Shown piece after piece: positions 55,004 to 63,602 of a stretch of 64,000 nucleotides of DNA. The translations under genes and the position numbers were made by a program. The stretch's first letter is position 1. Each line of letters begins with the position of its first letter. The notes beneath the pieces are model-generated. The model was not told the origin of the DNA. It saw nothing but the letters and a program-made list of their open reading frames with translations, and searched no databases. Origin of the DNA: Rippkaea orientalis PCC 8801 (lineage in GTDB: Bacteria > Cyanobacteriota > Cyanobacteriia > Cyanobacteriales > Microcystaceae); contig NC_011726.1 of assembly GCF_000021805.1 (NCBI RefSeq), positions 868,001 through 932,000 of the forward strand, given 5' to 3'.

Positions 55004-56316
55004 TCGGAAAAATTGGGTTTGAAACCCCGTCCTTAAGCGACGGCTTGACTATTTAAGGATAGCATCTTCACAAAAGATATGTTAAACTGTTAGGCATGAT
55101 AGAACGTGCCTATCGATTTCGATTCTACCCAACTACCGAGCAAGAAAACCTCTTGCGACGGACAATGGGGTGTGTCCGCTTGGTGTACAACAAAGCTTTA
55201 GCGACACGCACCGAAGGGTGGTATCAAAGACAAGAACGAATAGGTTACGAACAGACATCAAGCTTGTTAACCGAATGGAAAAAGCAAGAAGATTTAGAGT
55301 TTCTTAATGATGTTAGCTGTGTTCCATTACAGCAATGTTTAAGGCATCTTCAAACAGCTTTTACTAACTTTTGGGGGCAACGAGCTAAATATCCTAACTT
55401 TAAGAAAAAACGTAATGGAGGTAGTGCCGAGTTTACCCGTTCTGCATTTAAGTGGAAAGATAGTAAGCTATTTTTGGCTAAAATTAAAGACCCTTTAAAT
55501 ATTGTTTGGAGTCGCTATATTCCTCAAGATTGTCAACCTTCTACAGTGACCATTAAACTTGACCCATCAGGGCGTTGGTTTGTCTCGATTTTAGTCAAAG
55601 ATTTAACGATTAAACCTTTGCCCAAGACAGGCAAAAAAGTAGGGATTGATGTAGGAGTGACTAGCTTAATGACTACCAGCGAAGGGGAAAAAGTAGCCAA
55701 TCCTCAACAATTTAAACGCTTGTACAAAAAGCTGAAAAGAAAGCAATCATGCTTGAGTCGGAAAACCAAAGGCTCAAATAACCGATATAAAGCTTGTCTC
55801 GAAGTGGCTAAAGTTCACGCTAAAATTAAAGATGCGCGTACCGATTTTCTTCACAAACTGACGACTAAACTTGTTCGAGAGAATGACCTAATTGCTATTG
55901 AAGATTTAGCCATTAGAAATATGGTTAAAAATCCTAAGTTAGCTCGGTCAATTAGTGACGAAAGTTGGGGAGAATTTGCCAGACAGTTAGAGTATAAATG
56001 CCAGTGGTACGACAGAGAATTAATTAGAATTGATTGCCATTTTCCCAGTAGTAAACGCTGTGGAAATTGTGGTCACATAATTAATAAATTACCGTTAAAT
56101 ATTCGGGAATGGGATTGTCCCGAATGTGGCACGCACCATGATCGAGATATTAACGCAAGTAAAAACATTTCGGCCGCAGGGCTTGCGGTGTCAGTCTGTG
56201 GAGCGGGTGTAAGACTTGAAGAGAGTAAATCTCGGAAGGCAACTGCATTGAAGCAGAAACCTAAACCGTGAGGTTTAGGAATCTCCGCCGTTTTACGGCG
56301 CGGGTGGATGTCAAAA
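55004..56316 (+). mobile_element. IS605-type element carrying only tnpB
   Basis: The left end begins near 55004 (CGGAAAAATTGGGTTTGAAA, with CCGTCCTTAAGCGACGG hairpin at 55028-55044). The right end has CGCCGTTTTACGGCG (56286-56300) and ends near GTCAAA at 56316. There is no tnpA inside, so mobility would need a transposase in trans. The decayed copy at 26568-27026 shares both ends. Boundaries are approximate. Confidence 0.7.
55096..56271 (+). CDS. tnpB: TnpB RNA-guided nuclease (element without tnpA)
   Basis: The 391-residue TnpB has the N-terminal MIERAYRFRFYPTTEQENLLRR, the three RuvC acidic motifs (GIDVGVTS near residue 195, IAIEDLAIRN near 266, HDRDINASKN near 350) and the zinc finger CGNCGHIINK and CPECG. 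It is intact. It differs in sequence from the TnpB at 11301, so the two come from different subgroups. The gene ends 15 bp before the right-end hairpin that would be the RNA scaffold; its guide would lie after about 56316. Confidence 0.93.
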   Translation: MIERAYRFRFYPTTEQENLLRRTMGCVRLVYNKALATRTEGWYQRQERIGYEQTSSLLTEWKKQEDLEFLNDVSCVPLQQCLRHLQTAFTNFWGQRAKYPNFKKKRNGGSAEFTRSAFKWKDSKLFLAKIKDPLNIVWSRYIPQDCQPSTVTIKLDPSGRWFVSILVKDLTIKPLPKTGKKVGIDVGVTSLMTTSEGEKVANPQQFKRLYKKLKRKQSCLSRKTKGSNNRYKACLEVAKVHAKIKDARTDFLHKLTTKLVRENDLIAIEDLAIRNMVKNPKLARSISDESWGEFARQLEYKCQWYDRELIRIDCHFPSSKRCGNCGHIINKLPLNIREWDCPECGTHHDRDINASKNISAAGLAVSVCGAGVRLEESKSRKATALKQKPKP

Positions 56317-56377
56317 AGGCCTGACTTTTGTTATAAATAACTAAGCACAACTGCGGAATCCCAATTCAGTAACGGTT

Positions 56378-57841
56378 ATGACTTCCTCCTCCCTCGAACT
56401 GATGCCCATTCGGGTCTTTAATTCTAATAGCGTATCAGCGATCGCCTCAGTGGGTATCCATGGCTTAGTGTTAGGTCTTGCGATTCCCAGTTTGACGCAA
56501 TTTAGCACTCCCCAAAATCCCGCCAATCAACGTAATGTAGAAGTCATCGAGTTAACTGACGCTGAGTTAGCCCGTTTGCCCGATCAGTCCTCGTCATTAG
56601 ATATGTCGGAGTTTCCCAATACTCCCTTAGAAAATATTCCCCTTGTAGACCCTTCCTCCTTGGGTTCTTCCCTTCCTAACCCAGTTAATACCTTACCTAC
56701 ACCCCCTAGTTTACCCCCCTTACCCAATCTTCCCCCCCTACCCTCCAACTATACAGCCATTCCTCGACCCATGGGGTCACTGCCCATTGCACCCCCTCCT
56801 AGAGGTCCCTTTCGGCTACCTCCGTCATTAGGGAACACCCCCGCAATGCCGCCACTTCGACTCCCTACTTCTGAGAGAACTCCCCAAAGACCCGATTTTG
56901 GTCCATTACCCGATCCCATTCCCATTGATGCCCTAATCAATCAAGGTAAAGGCAAACCCGTTCAACCTGACCAAATTGCTGCTAATTCCCCTTCTAATCA
57001 AACTCCTTCTGAAGAAGATAATCTGGCTTATAATCCAATTAATACGAGTAACGCAGATCTATATAACAATTTAGGCAATGATGCCCAGAAAACAGGCAGA
57101 GTCTTAACAAAAAACGATACCAAGCAATTAATAGCGACCTATCCTAAACAAGCTTGTTCACTACAATCAGACAAAACCGTTACTTATCGTGTTAGCACTA
57201 ATGCACAAGGCAGTGTGGTAGACAGCGCAATTATGAGAAGTTCGGGTTATCCACTGTTTGATCAACAAGCCTTAGCTCAAATCAAATCAACGGGTTTTGC
57301 GAAAAATACCCACTACTTGGTCAATGTACTCTTCCCATTTGATCCTAAAATTTGTACGGGGGTAACGACAATCCCCCAAAATCAACCAGAACCGCCAACG
57401 ACAGTGAGTCCTAAACCGACTCAACCACCCACCACAGTAACTCCTCAAGTATCCCCAACACCCACGACAGTAAGTCCTAAACCGACTCAACCACCTACCA
57501 CAGCAAGTCCTAAACCGACTCAACCACCTACCACAGTAAGTCCTAAACCGGCTCAACCACCCACCACAGTGAGTCCTAAACCCTCGGAACCGCCAACCTC
57601 AGTGAGTCCTCAACCGTCGGAACCGCCAACCTCAGTGAGTCCTCAACCCACTCAACCCCAACCCCCAATTACGCCTAAACTGCCAACCTCAGAGGCGTTG
57701 AGTCCTGCCCAACCTTCAAGCCCCCCAATCACTCCCCCTGCTGAGACAGTAACCCCGGAGCCTAAGCTTAACCCAGAGACTCCAGAAGGTTCAACCAATG
57801 GTCAATCTTTACCGGGTCCAGCCCTACCCAAGAAAAACTAG
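56378..57841 (+). CDS. TonB-like protein with proline-rich repeats
   Basis: This 487-residue protein has a short N-terminal cytoplasmic part and a membrane segment (about residues 18-40, AIASVGIHGLVLGLAIPSLT). A long Pro-rich periplasmic spacer (about 80-190) follows. A TonB C-terminal-like domain (about 235-325) has KTVTYRVSTNAQGSVVDSAIMR and DQQALAQIKSTGF. After it come many Pro/Thr repeats of a KPTQPPTTVSP type (about 340-440). TonB proteins carry proton-motive energy to outer membrane receptors; a repeat tail after the TonB domain is unusual. Its ExbBD partners are not in the window. Confidence 0.75.
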   Translation: MTSSSLELMPIRVFNSNSVSAIASVGIHGLVLGLAIPSLTQFSTPQNPANQRNVEVIELTDAELARLPDQSSSLDMSEFPNTPLENIPLVDPSSLGSSLPNPVNTLPTPPSLPPLPNLPPLPSNYTAIPRPMGSLPIAPPPRGPFRLPPSLGNTPAMPPLRLPTSERTPQRPDFGPLPDPIPIDALINQGKGKPVQPDQIAANSPSNQTPSEEDNLAYNPINTSNADLYNNLGNDAQKTGRVLTKNDTKQLIATYPKQACSLQSDKTVTYRVSTNAQGSVVDSAIMRSSGYPLFDQQALAQIKSTGFAKNTHYLVNVLFPFDPKICTGVTTIPQNQPEPPTTVSPKPTQPPTTVTPQVSPTPTTVSPKPTQPPTTASPKPTQPPTTVSPKPAQPPTTVSPKPSEPPTSVSPQPSEPPTSVSPQPTQPQPPITPKLPTSEALSPAQPSSPPITPPAETVTPEPKLNPETPEGSTNGQSLPGPALPKKN

Positions 57842-57935
57842 ATCGTTAGACTGCCCGTGATCTTTTGCCCGATGCTCAACAGAATTGGTATGATAAACAT
57901 TGCCCCTTGGCTATTACCGTTTAGCAAAATTAGTT

Positions 57936-59102
57936 ATGCAGGGTTCATTCAAACGTATCTGGCAGTGGATTCAACAATTTTTCGGACAATTTTTTGGTTT
58001 ATCAGGGCGATCGCGTGGGAGTCGTTCAACAAGTCAAGGAGAGTCTGAGCGTCCTCTGACGGATACAGACTACGAATTTTTATTTAGTCAGTTACTCGAA
58101 GGGGTTGCCCATGGGTGGCACGAAGGACGCATCCTGAAGTATTTTGAAGACTTGGGGCAACGGGGAAAACCTAAACCCTGGATCGCCTGGCTAGAACGGT
58201 TTGGGGAAAAAGCCATGGCTTCTTCAGCCCCTAACCTACAACTGGCAGCACGGATGATGCGTTTAGGGGAATTAGCCCAATCATTTCCAGCGACTGAAGC
58301 GATTGGGGAAACAGCTTACGAAATTGGGAGACAAATCTATAATAAAGAATCAGAAAGCGGTATTTGGGAATACGAAGGGCCTGACGCAGAAGCCCCCATT
58401 TCTGCTGTTAGCAACTTTAATGAGGAAATGTATCAAACCCTAGATAGTGCACCTCAATCCTTGCCAGAAGGCAGCGAAACCCTAACCCTAGAAGAATTAG
58501 GGGAACGGTTAGAGCAAGATTCAGACTTAGCTGAACAACTGGCAGCACAGTTAGGGATACCATCGAGTAATCCCCAAGAAATTATCGATGCTTTGATGGA
58601 GCAATTTCAAGCTCAAGCTGAGCAAGATCAGTCCCAAGAAACCCCCCAGACCGAACAAGAGTGGTTTAATCTGGGATTAGAACAAGCTCGTCAAGGAGAC
58701 TTAGAAGGGGCGATCGCCAGTTGGGATCGGGCGTTAGAAATTAATCCCTCTTTAGCTGAAGGATGGCATAATCGAGGTAGTGCCCTAGGGACGTTAGGGC
58801 GATTTGATGAAGCGATTAACAGTTTTGATCGGGCGATCTATCTGGATGCTCAAGACTTCCAAGCGTGGAATTTAAAAGGAAATGCCCTCTATAATCTACA
58901 ACAATGGGAAGGGGCGATTACCTGTTGGGATAAAGCCTTAGAAGTACGCCCCGAGTTCTATCAAGCTTGGTATAATCGCTCTAGTGCCTTAGAAGAATTG
59001 GGACGAACAGAAGAGGCGATCGCGGGTTATCGTAAAGCCCTAGAAATTGAACCCACCTTTGAATTAGCTTCCTCTCGACTCAAAGAACTTACCAATAATT
59101 AA
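57936..59102 (+). CDS. TPR-repeat protein
   Basis: The ORF is open from TTG 57900; ATG 57936 (388 residues) is preferred. The N-terminal half (about 30-180) is a helical region with EFLFSQLLEGVAHGWHEGRILKYFEDLGQRGKPKPW, and the C-terminal half has at least four TPR units (EWFNLGLEQARQGDLEGAI, then AEGWHNRGSALGTLGRFDEAI, QAWNLKGNALYNLQQWEGAI and QAWYNRSSALEELGRTEEAI). TPR repeats bind proteins. A basic amphipathic start (GSFKRIWQWIQQFFG) may bind a membrane. No partner is named by the sequence. The combination is common in cyanobacteria. Confidence 0.85.
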   Translation: MQGSFKRIWQWIQQFFGQFFGLSGRSRGSRSTSQGESERPLTDTDYEFLFSQLLEGVAHGWHEGRILKYFEDLGQRGKPKPWIAWLERFGEKAMASSAPNLQLAARMMRLGELAQSFPATEAIGETAYEIGRQIYNKESESGIWEYEGPDAEAPISAVSNFNEEMYQTLDSAPQSLPEGSETLTLEELGERLEQDSDLAEQLAAQLGIPSSNPQEIIDALMEQFQAQAEQDQSQETPQTEQEWFNLGLEQARQGDLEGAIASWDRALEINPSLAEGWHNRGSALGTLGRFDEAINSFDRAIYLDAQDFQAWNLKGNALYNLQQWEGAITCWDKALEVRPEFYQAWYNRSSALEELGRTEEAIAGYRKALEIEPTFELASSRLKELTNN

Positions 59103-59314
59103 CCGCACATCGATTTTGCTCCCACCACCCAATTTTCCTGATAACCCCTAATCTCCCTCATCTCCTCCACCCTTCTGTATTATTGGACATTTATAGGCCA
59201 AGGTATCCCAGTATACATTGGGTGTATAATTTAGCTGATCTTCATTGCATCCGCATCATCAGCTTAATTCTCAAAATGTCCTTGAAAGAACTTAATAAGA
59301 GGAGAACTTAATAA

Positions 59315-60775
59315 ATGGGAGAAAAGAGAGATTATCATATGTCCCCAGAGGAATTTCGTCATTGGGGATATCAAACAATTGATTGGTTGGTAGATTATAG
59401 ACAGAAAGTTGAAGAATTTCCGGTACTTTCCCAGGTAGAACCCGGAGATATCAGGGCAAAATTACCCTCGAACGCGCCCCAACAAGGAGAAAGTTTTGCC
59501 GAGATTTTAGCGGACATCGATCGCATCATTATGCCAGGAATCACCCATTGGCAGTCCCCTAACTTTTTTGGATTTTTTCCGGCAGGAGCCTCTGCACCCT
59601 CTATTTTAGGCGAATTAATGAGCTCTGGCCTAGGAGTCTTGGGCTTTTTGTGGGCGACTTCCCCTGCTTGTACTGAATTAGAAACCCACGTTCTCGACTG
59701 GTTGATCGATATGTTGGGACTGCCTGACCATTTTAAATCTTCCACAGGTGGCGGCGGTGTGCTGCAAGATACCGCTTGTAGTGCAGCTATTGTCTCTGTA
59801 ATCGCAGCCAGAGAGCAAAAAAAAGCCGATATTAATCGCTTAGTTGCTTATACGTCTACTGAAGCCCATTCCTCTCTAGAGAAAGCCGTCAGAATTAGCG
59901 GACTGCGTCCTGAAAACTTGCGGTTAATTGATATCGATCACCACTATGCTATGAGTCCTGATCGGCTAGAACAAGCTATTAAAGCCGATCTACAGGCGGG
60001 GTTGATTCCCTGTTATTTGGCCGGTACGGTGGGAACCACCTCATCTAATGCCATTGATCCCCTAACTCGTTTAGGTGCGATCGCTCAAAAATACGATCTT
60101 TGGTTTCATGTGGACGGGGCAATGAGTGGAACAGCCGCCCTCTGTCCAGAATTACGGTGGATTCACCAGGGAGTAGAATTAGCCGATAGTTACTGTTTTA
60201 ATCCCCATAAATGGATGATGACCAATTTTGACTGTAATTGCTTCTATGTGCGAGATCGGTTAAAATTAACCAATGCACTTTCAATTATGCCCGAATACTT
60301 GAAAAATGAAGCCACAGACTCCGGAAAAGTGATTGACTATCGAGATTGGCAACTTCCCCTATCACGCCGTTTCAAAAGTCTCAAACTGTGGTTTGTGATC
60401 CGTCATTATGGCATTGAAGGCTTACAACACTATGTCCGTAAGCACGTTGCCCTTGCTAAAGAATTTGCCCAGTGGGTCAAATTAGATCCCGCTTTCAAGT
60501 TGGTGGTTAATCCCCCGCTTAACCTAGTGTGTTTTCGACATCAAGGGGGCGATCTCATTAATCAAGAAATTCTTAATCGGATTAATGAGTCCGGCACAAT
60601 GTATTTAACCTCAACCAAACTCGACCAAAAACTTACTCTAAGAATGGCTATTGGACAGGCAGAAACTGAACGAGAAAATGTAAAATTAGCCTGGAAATTA
60701 ATTAGATCTGTTGCCGAAAAAATCATCAATGACAATGATTTTACTTGTCAAATATCAACCGAAAAAGCAGCCTAG
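59315..60775 (+). CDS. Group II PLP-dependent amino acid decarboxylase
   Basis: The 486-residue protein belongs to the aromatic-L-amino-acid/tyrosine decarboxylase family. The PLP lysine is K299 in FNPHKWMM; VDGAMSGTAAL gives the Asp for the pyridine nitrogen, and the pocket motif GVLQDTACSAAIVSV and HSSLEKAVRI are present. The N-terminal SPEEFRHWGYQTIDWLVDY and WQSPNFFGFFPA match. The substrate (Tyr, Trp, DOPA or Phe) cannot be told from sequence. The length fits AADC. It is soluble and stands alone, with a 212-bp upstream gap that has TATAAT at 59224-59229 as a possible -10 box. Confidence 0.88.
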   Translation: MGEKRDYHMSPEEFRHWGYQTIDWLVDYRQKVEEFPVLSQVEPGDIRAKLPSNAPQQGESFAEILADIDRIIMPGITHWQSPNFFGFFPAGASAPSILGELMSSGLGVLGFLWATSPACTELETHVLDWLIDMLGLPDHFKSSTGGGGVLQDTACSAAIVSVIAAREQKKADINRLVAYTSTEAHSSLEKAVRISGLRPENLRLIDIDHHYAMSPDRLEQAIKADLQAGLIPCYLAGTVGTTSSNAIDPLTRLGAIAQKYDLWFHVDGAMSGTAALCPELRWIHQGVELADSYCFNPHKWMMTNFDCNCFYVRDRLKLTNALSIMPEYLKNEATDSGKVIDYRDWQLPLSRRFKSLKLWFVIRHYGIEGLQHYVRKHVALAKEFAQWVKLDPAFKLVVNPPLNLVCFRHQGGDLINQEILNRINESGTMYLTSTKLDQKLTLRMAIGQAETERENVKLAWKLIRSVAEKIINDNDFTCQISTEKAA

Positions 60776-60837
60776 TTATTGTTTAATATTATTAAAAATG
60801 TAATAACTTGGTAACTTCTAACTGGGAGCTACGATTG

Positions 60838-60904
60838 GTAGGGTGGGCAAAGCATATAAATTTCTCGTTAGTTTCAAAAACTTTTCAGGTTTTGCCCACC
60901 CTAC
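60838..60904. repeat. GTAGGGTGGGCAAA inverted repeat
   Basis: GTAGGGTGGGCAAA (60838-60851) is mirrored exactly by TTTGCCCACCCTAC (60891-60904). It is the third copy of the GTAGGGTG family seen at 7302 and 38955, and the best preserved in its arms. Confidence 0.6.
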
Positions 60905-60919
60905 AGTTAACTTCTGTAC

Positions 60920-60960
60920 GGGCTTAATAATATTAAGCCCCTACTGACTTCTGACTTCAT
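60920..60960. repeat. Second copy of the GGGCTTAATA palindrome
   Basis: GGGCTTAATA-A-TATTAAGCCC (60920-60940) followed by CTACTGACTTCTGACTTCAT. Same as 45089-45142 apart from one extra GACT unit there. It lies right before the phosphatase gene. Confidence 0.6.
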
Positions 60961-60976
60961 TCAAATAGGTAATCCC

Positions 60977-62446
60977 ATGATTGACTTAAAACCCCTGACT
61001 ATCGGACCGATTTTAGGCTATGTTACTGATAGAAGTGCGCGTATTTTTGGGCGAGGAGAATATGTCCCTTCACCCCATATCCTTCCCGTGAATTTAGGCG
61101 TACAATCCTATCAATTATTCGAGTCCAGTTGGGGGGCTGCTCGCTTCCGAGAAAAAGGGAGTTCAGAATTTAATCTGCCCCAATTTTTCAAACTCAATCC
61201 TAACGCTGATATGTCAGGAGTGGTTACATTTGAAAACCTGAAACCCGACACCCATTATGAATACGAAATCGGTTGGTTTATTGGGGAAACTGAACCAGAA
61301 ATTGGAGTTAGTATCAATTGGTCAGGAGCTATTAAACAACACTTTAAATCCGGTACTAATAATGGCCAAGAGCCTCGTTCTTTTGTTTATGGTGCGTGTC
61401 GTTATATGCAACGACTCGCCCCTGGAATTTGGCGGTATGGAGAGGATGGCGATAAAACCTTTGGGACAATTCTCAAACAAATTGAAGATGGCCTGGCGAT
61501 CGATGCCTTATTAATGGTAGGCGATCAAATTTATGCTGATGATAATTTTACCGAAGTAACGGATCAAGATTTGACCGTTGAGCGATATTTTGACCGCTAC
61601 CGCAATACCTTTGGTCAACCTGCCATTCGTCAACTGATGGGACAAGTCCCCACCTACATGACCCTAGATGACCACGAAATTCTCGATAATTGGCCTAAGG
61701 ACGCAGGGGACAGACAATGGACGCTGATCTATCCCGCAGCTATTCAAGCTTACGAAACCTACCAATTAAGCCATAGTCCTCTGTTTGCTTCCCCCGACAT
61801 CGATGAAGAAGAACGCCATACTGGGGAATGGGGATATTGTCGTCTTTGGTATCAGTTTCAGGATGGTTGCTGTGACTTTTTTGCCCTAGACTGTCGCACC
61901 GAACGAGAGTTAGGGGATACGCCAGAAACTCGCGCTATGTTGGGGTCCAGGCAAATGGAAGCCCTGAAAAAATGGCTCTGTGATGGCTCAGGACGCATTA
62001 AATTTGTGATCACCTCTGTTCCGTTTTTCCCCGATAAATTGTCAGGGGGAGGACTTGATCAAGATAAATGGGGCGGTTTTTTGAAGCAACGGACGGAATT
62101 ACTCGATTTAATCTTTGAACGCGACTTAAAACGGGTGGTCTTTTTAGCGGGAGATGTGGCTTGTGGGATGAGTGCAGAGGTGTATTGTCCAGAAAAACCG
62201 GATTTTAAGGTGGTTTCCGTGATCTCATCGGGTTTATTTTGGCCGTTCACCCACCGCGCAGCCAAGCACTTTCAAATGAATGGTAAGCTGGCAACGCTGT
62301 CGTCTCATCAATATGAATTAGTTCATTGTGGTCCGGTGGTTTCGATTGATCATTTCACCCGAATTAATGCCAATCTTGATGGTTTAATCGTAGAAATGTT
62401 TTCTAGTACCGGACGACCCTGCGGAAGAAAAATTCACGAGTTTTAG
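60977..62446 (+). CDS. PhoD-like metallophosphatase
   Basis: The 489-residue protein is a PhoD/alkaline-phosphatase-D type hydrolase. Catalytic metal motifs are visible: YGACRY, MVGDQIYADDNF near residue 180, TLDDHEILDNWP near 230, and LAGDVACGMSA late. The N-terminal part (about 1-120) is a beta-rich fibronectin-like domain (GPILGYVTDRSARIFGR and SGVVTFENLKPDTHYEYEI). No signal peptide is seen at the start, unlike secreted PhoD, so it may act in the cytosol. The substrate may be a phosphodiester or monoester. Confidence 0.88.
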   Translation: MIDLKPLTIGPILGYVTDRSARIFGRGEYVPSPHILPVNLGVQSYQLFESSWGAARFREKGSSEFNLPQFFKLNPNADMSGVVTFENLKPDTHYEYEIGWFIGETEPEIGVSINWSGAIKQHFKSGTNNGQEPRSFVYGACRYMQRLAPGIWRYGEDGDKTFGTILKQIEDGLAIDALLMVGDQIYADDNFTEVTDQDLTVERYFDRYRNTFGQPAIRQLMGQVPTYMTLDDHEILDNWPKDAGDRQWTLIYPAAIQAYETYQLSHSPLFASPDIDEEERHTGEWGYCRLWYQFQDGCCDFFALDCRTERELGDTPETRAMLGSRQMEALKKWLCDGSGRIKFVITSVPFFPDKLSGGGLDQDKWGGFLKQRTELLDLIFERDLKRVVFLAGDVACGMSAEVYCPEKPDFKVVSVISSGLFWPFTHRAAKHFQMNGKLATLSSHQYELVHCGPVVSIDHFTRINANLDGLIVEMFSSTGRPCGRKIHEF

Positions 62447-62620
62447 CAGGACTCTACCGTGAAAATTTGATCAATAGGATTTAGGGTTAACGCTGTTAAC
62501 CCCCACATTCCCCAAAAATTTTTCATCTGATTAAAGATTAATATAAGATTAACGTGATACAAACATTAGATTAAGCCTTAGCTTAGTTGAGGTAATTTAT
62601 CCTAAAAATCTATAACAAGA

Positions 62621-63544
62621 ATGAACCTAAAAAATCCATCATCTACTCCTGAAATTGTCTGTTTTGGATCGTTTATTGCCATGAATCTGCTGGTACTCGA
62701 TGAATGGCCGCAACGCAATTTTGGCTGTGTTTTTAAAGAATACCGAGATAGCATTGGACAAGACGCGGCCATGATTGCGTTGATGTTACAGGACTGGAAT
62801 ATCCAAACGGCGATGATCGGTTCCGCCGTGGGAACAGACTTTCGAGGAAAATGGCTGGTGGATCAATTTAATGATCGCGGTGTTTTAGGGGAAGTGCGCG
62901 TCGATCCTAACCTTTCGACTATGTTAGCTATTTTACTGAGTGATTCCAGTGGCGATCGCACTTATTTTTGGCAACCCGATCCCCAAGTACTCGCCACTTT
63001 AGACACGGCCGATCTTTCCCTGTTACCCAGCAGCAAACTACTTTATGTAGACTGGTACGATGAAGATCATATACTGCGCCCCATGGATGAAGCGGTTAAA
63101 TTGGGCATCCCTGTTTATCTGAATTTAGAACATTTACACGAAAATCCCGATATTTTAGCCCGTTACGCGGGACGAGCGACGATTTGTCAAGCCGTTACCG
63201 ATGCAGCACAACGGGGAGAGGAGTCACCCTTAACCGTTGCCAAGCGACTCCTAGAGGTTGGGGTCGAAATTGCCGTTATTACCCTCGCAGGGGAAGGCTG
63301 TTTTGTGATGCGCGGGACGGAAATGGTACGAGTTCAGACTCCCAATATTAAAGCAGTTGATTCCTTTGGCGCGGGAGCGACCTTTTCCGCCGCTTTTATT
63401 TATGGTTATCTACAAGGGTGGAGTCTGGAAAAAATGGCTCGGTTTGCTACTGCTACAGCTTCTATTAAGTGTAGTCGAGTGGGACTCGAAACCCCCAATT
63501 TATCGGAAGCTCAAAAACTCGCCGAACAGCTTCATAGCGAATAG
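62621..63544 (+). CDS. PfkB-like protein lacking the catalytic Asp
   Basis: The 307-residue protein has the PfkB/ribokinase fold: N-terminal EIVCFGSFIAMNLLVLDEWPQ, VITLAGEGCFVM and the signature region KAVDSFGAGATFSAAFIYG. Where active kinases have GAGD, this has GAGA (Ala253), so the catalytic base is missing. The first substrate motif is also changed (IGQDAAMIAL rather than GGxxxNxA). C-terminal FATATASIKCSRVG is normal. It may be an inactive sugar-binding protein or have another reaction. It lies 59 bp before the MATE gene in the same direction. Confidence 0.85.
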   Translation: MNLKNPSSTPEIVCFGSFIAMNLLVLDEWPQRNFGCVFKEYRDSIGQDAAMIALMLQDWNIQTAMIGSAVGTDFRGKWLVDQFNDRGVLGEVRVDPNLSTMLAILLSDSSGDRTYFWQPDPQVLATLDTADLSLLPSSKLLYVDWYDEDHILRPMDEAVKLGIPVYLNLEHLHENPDILARYAGRATICQAVTDAAQRGEESPLTVAKRLLEVGVEIAVITLAGEGCFVMRGTEMVRVQTPNIKAVDSFGAGATFSAAFIYGYLQGWSLEKMARFATATASIKCSRVGLETPNLSEAQKLAEQLHSE

Positions 63545-63602
63545 TTAATAGTGAATAGTTAACGAGCAAAATTTCCTCCCAACGTTTCCCTTCAATCAAT
63601 CA

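Noticed and set aside
56499-56510. TTTAGCACTCCC resembling one CIRCE half-site
   Set aside because: It is inside a coding region and has no inverted GAGTGCTAA partner nine bases away.
57287-57556. Minus-strand frame with repeated SRFRTYCGRWL
   Set aside because: Mirror of the Pro-rich repeats of the TonB-like gene on the other strand.
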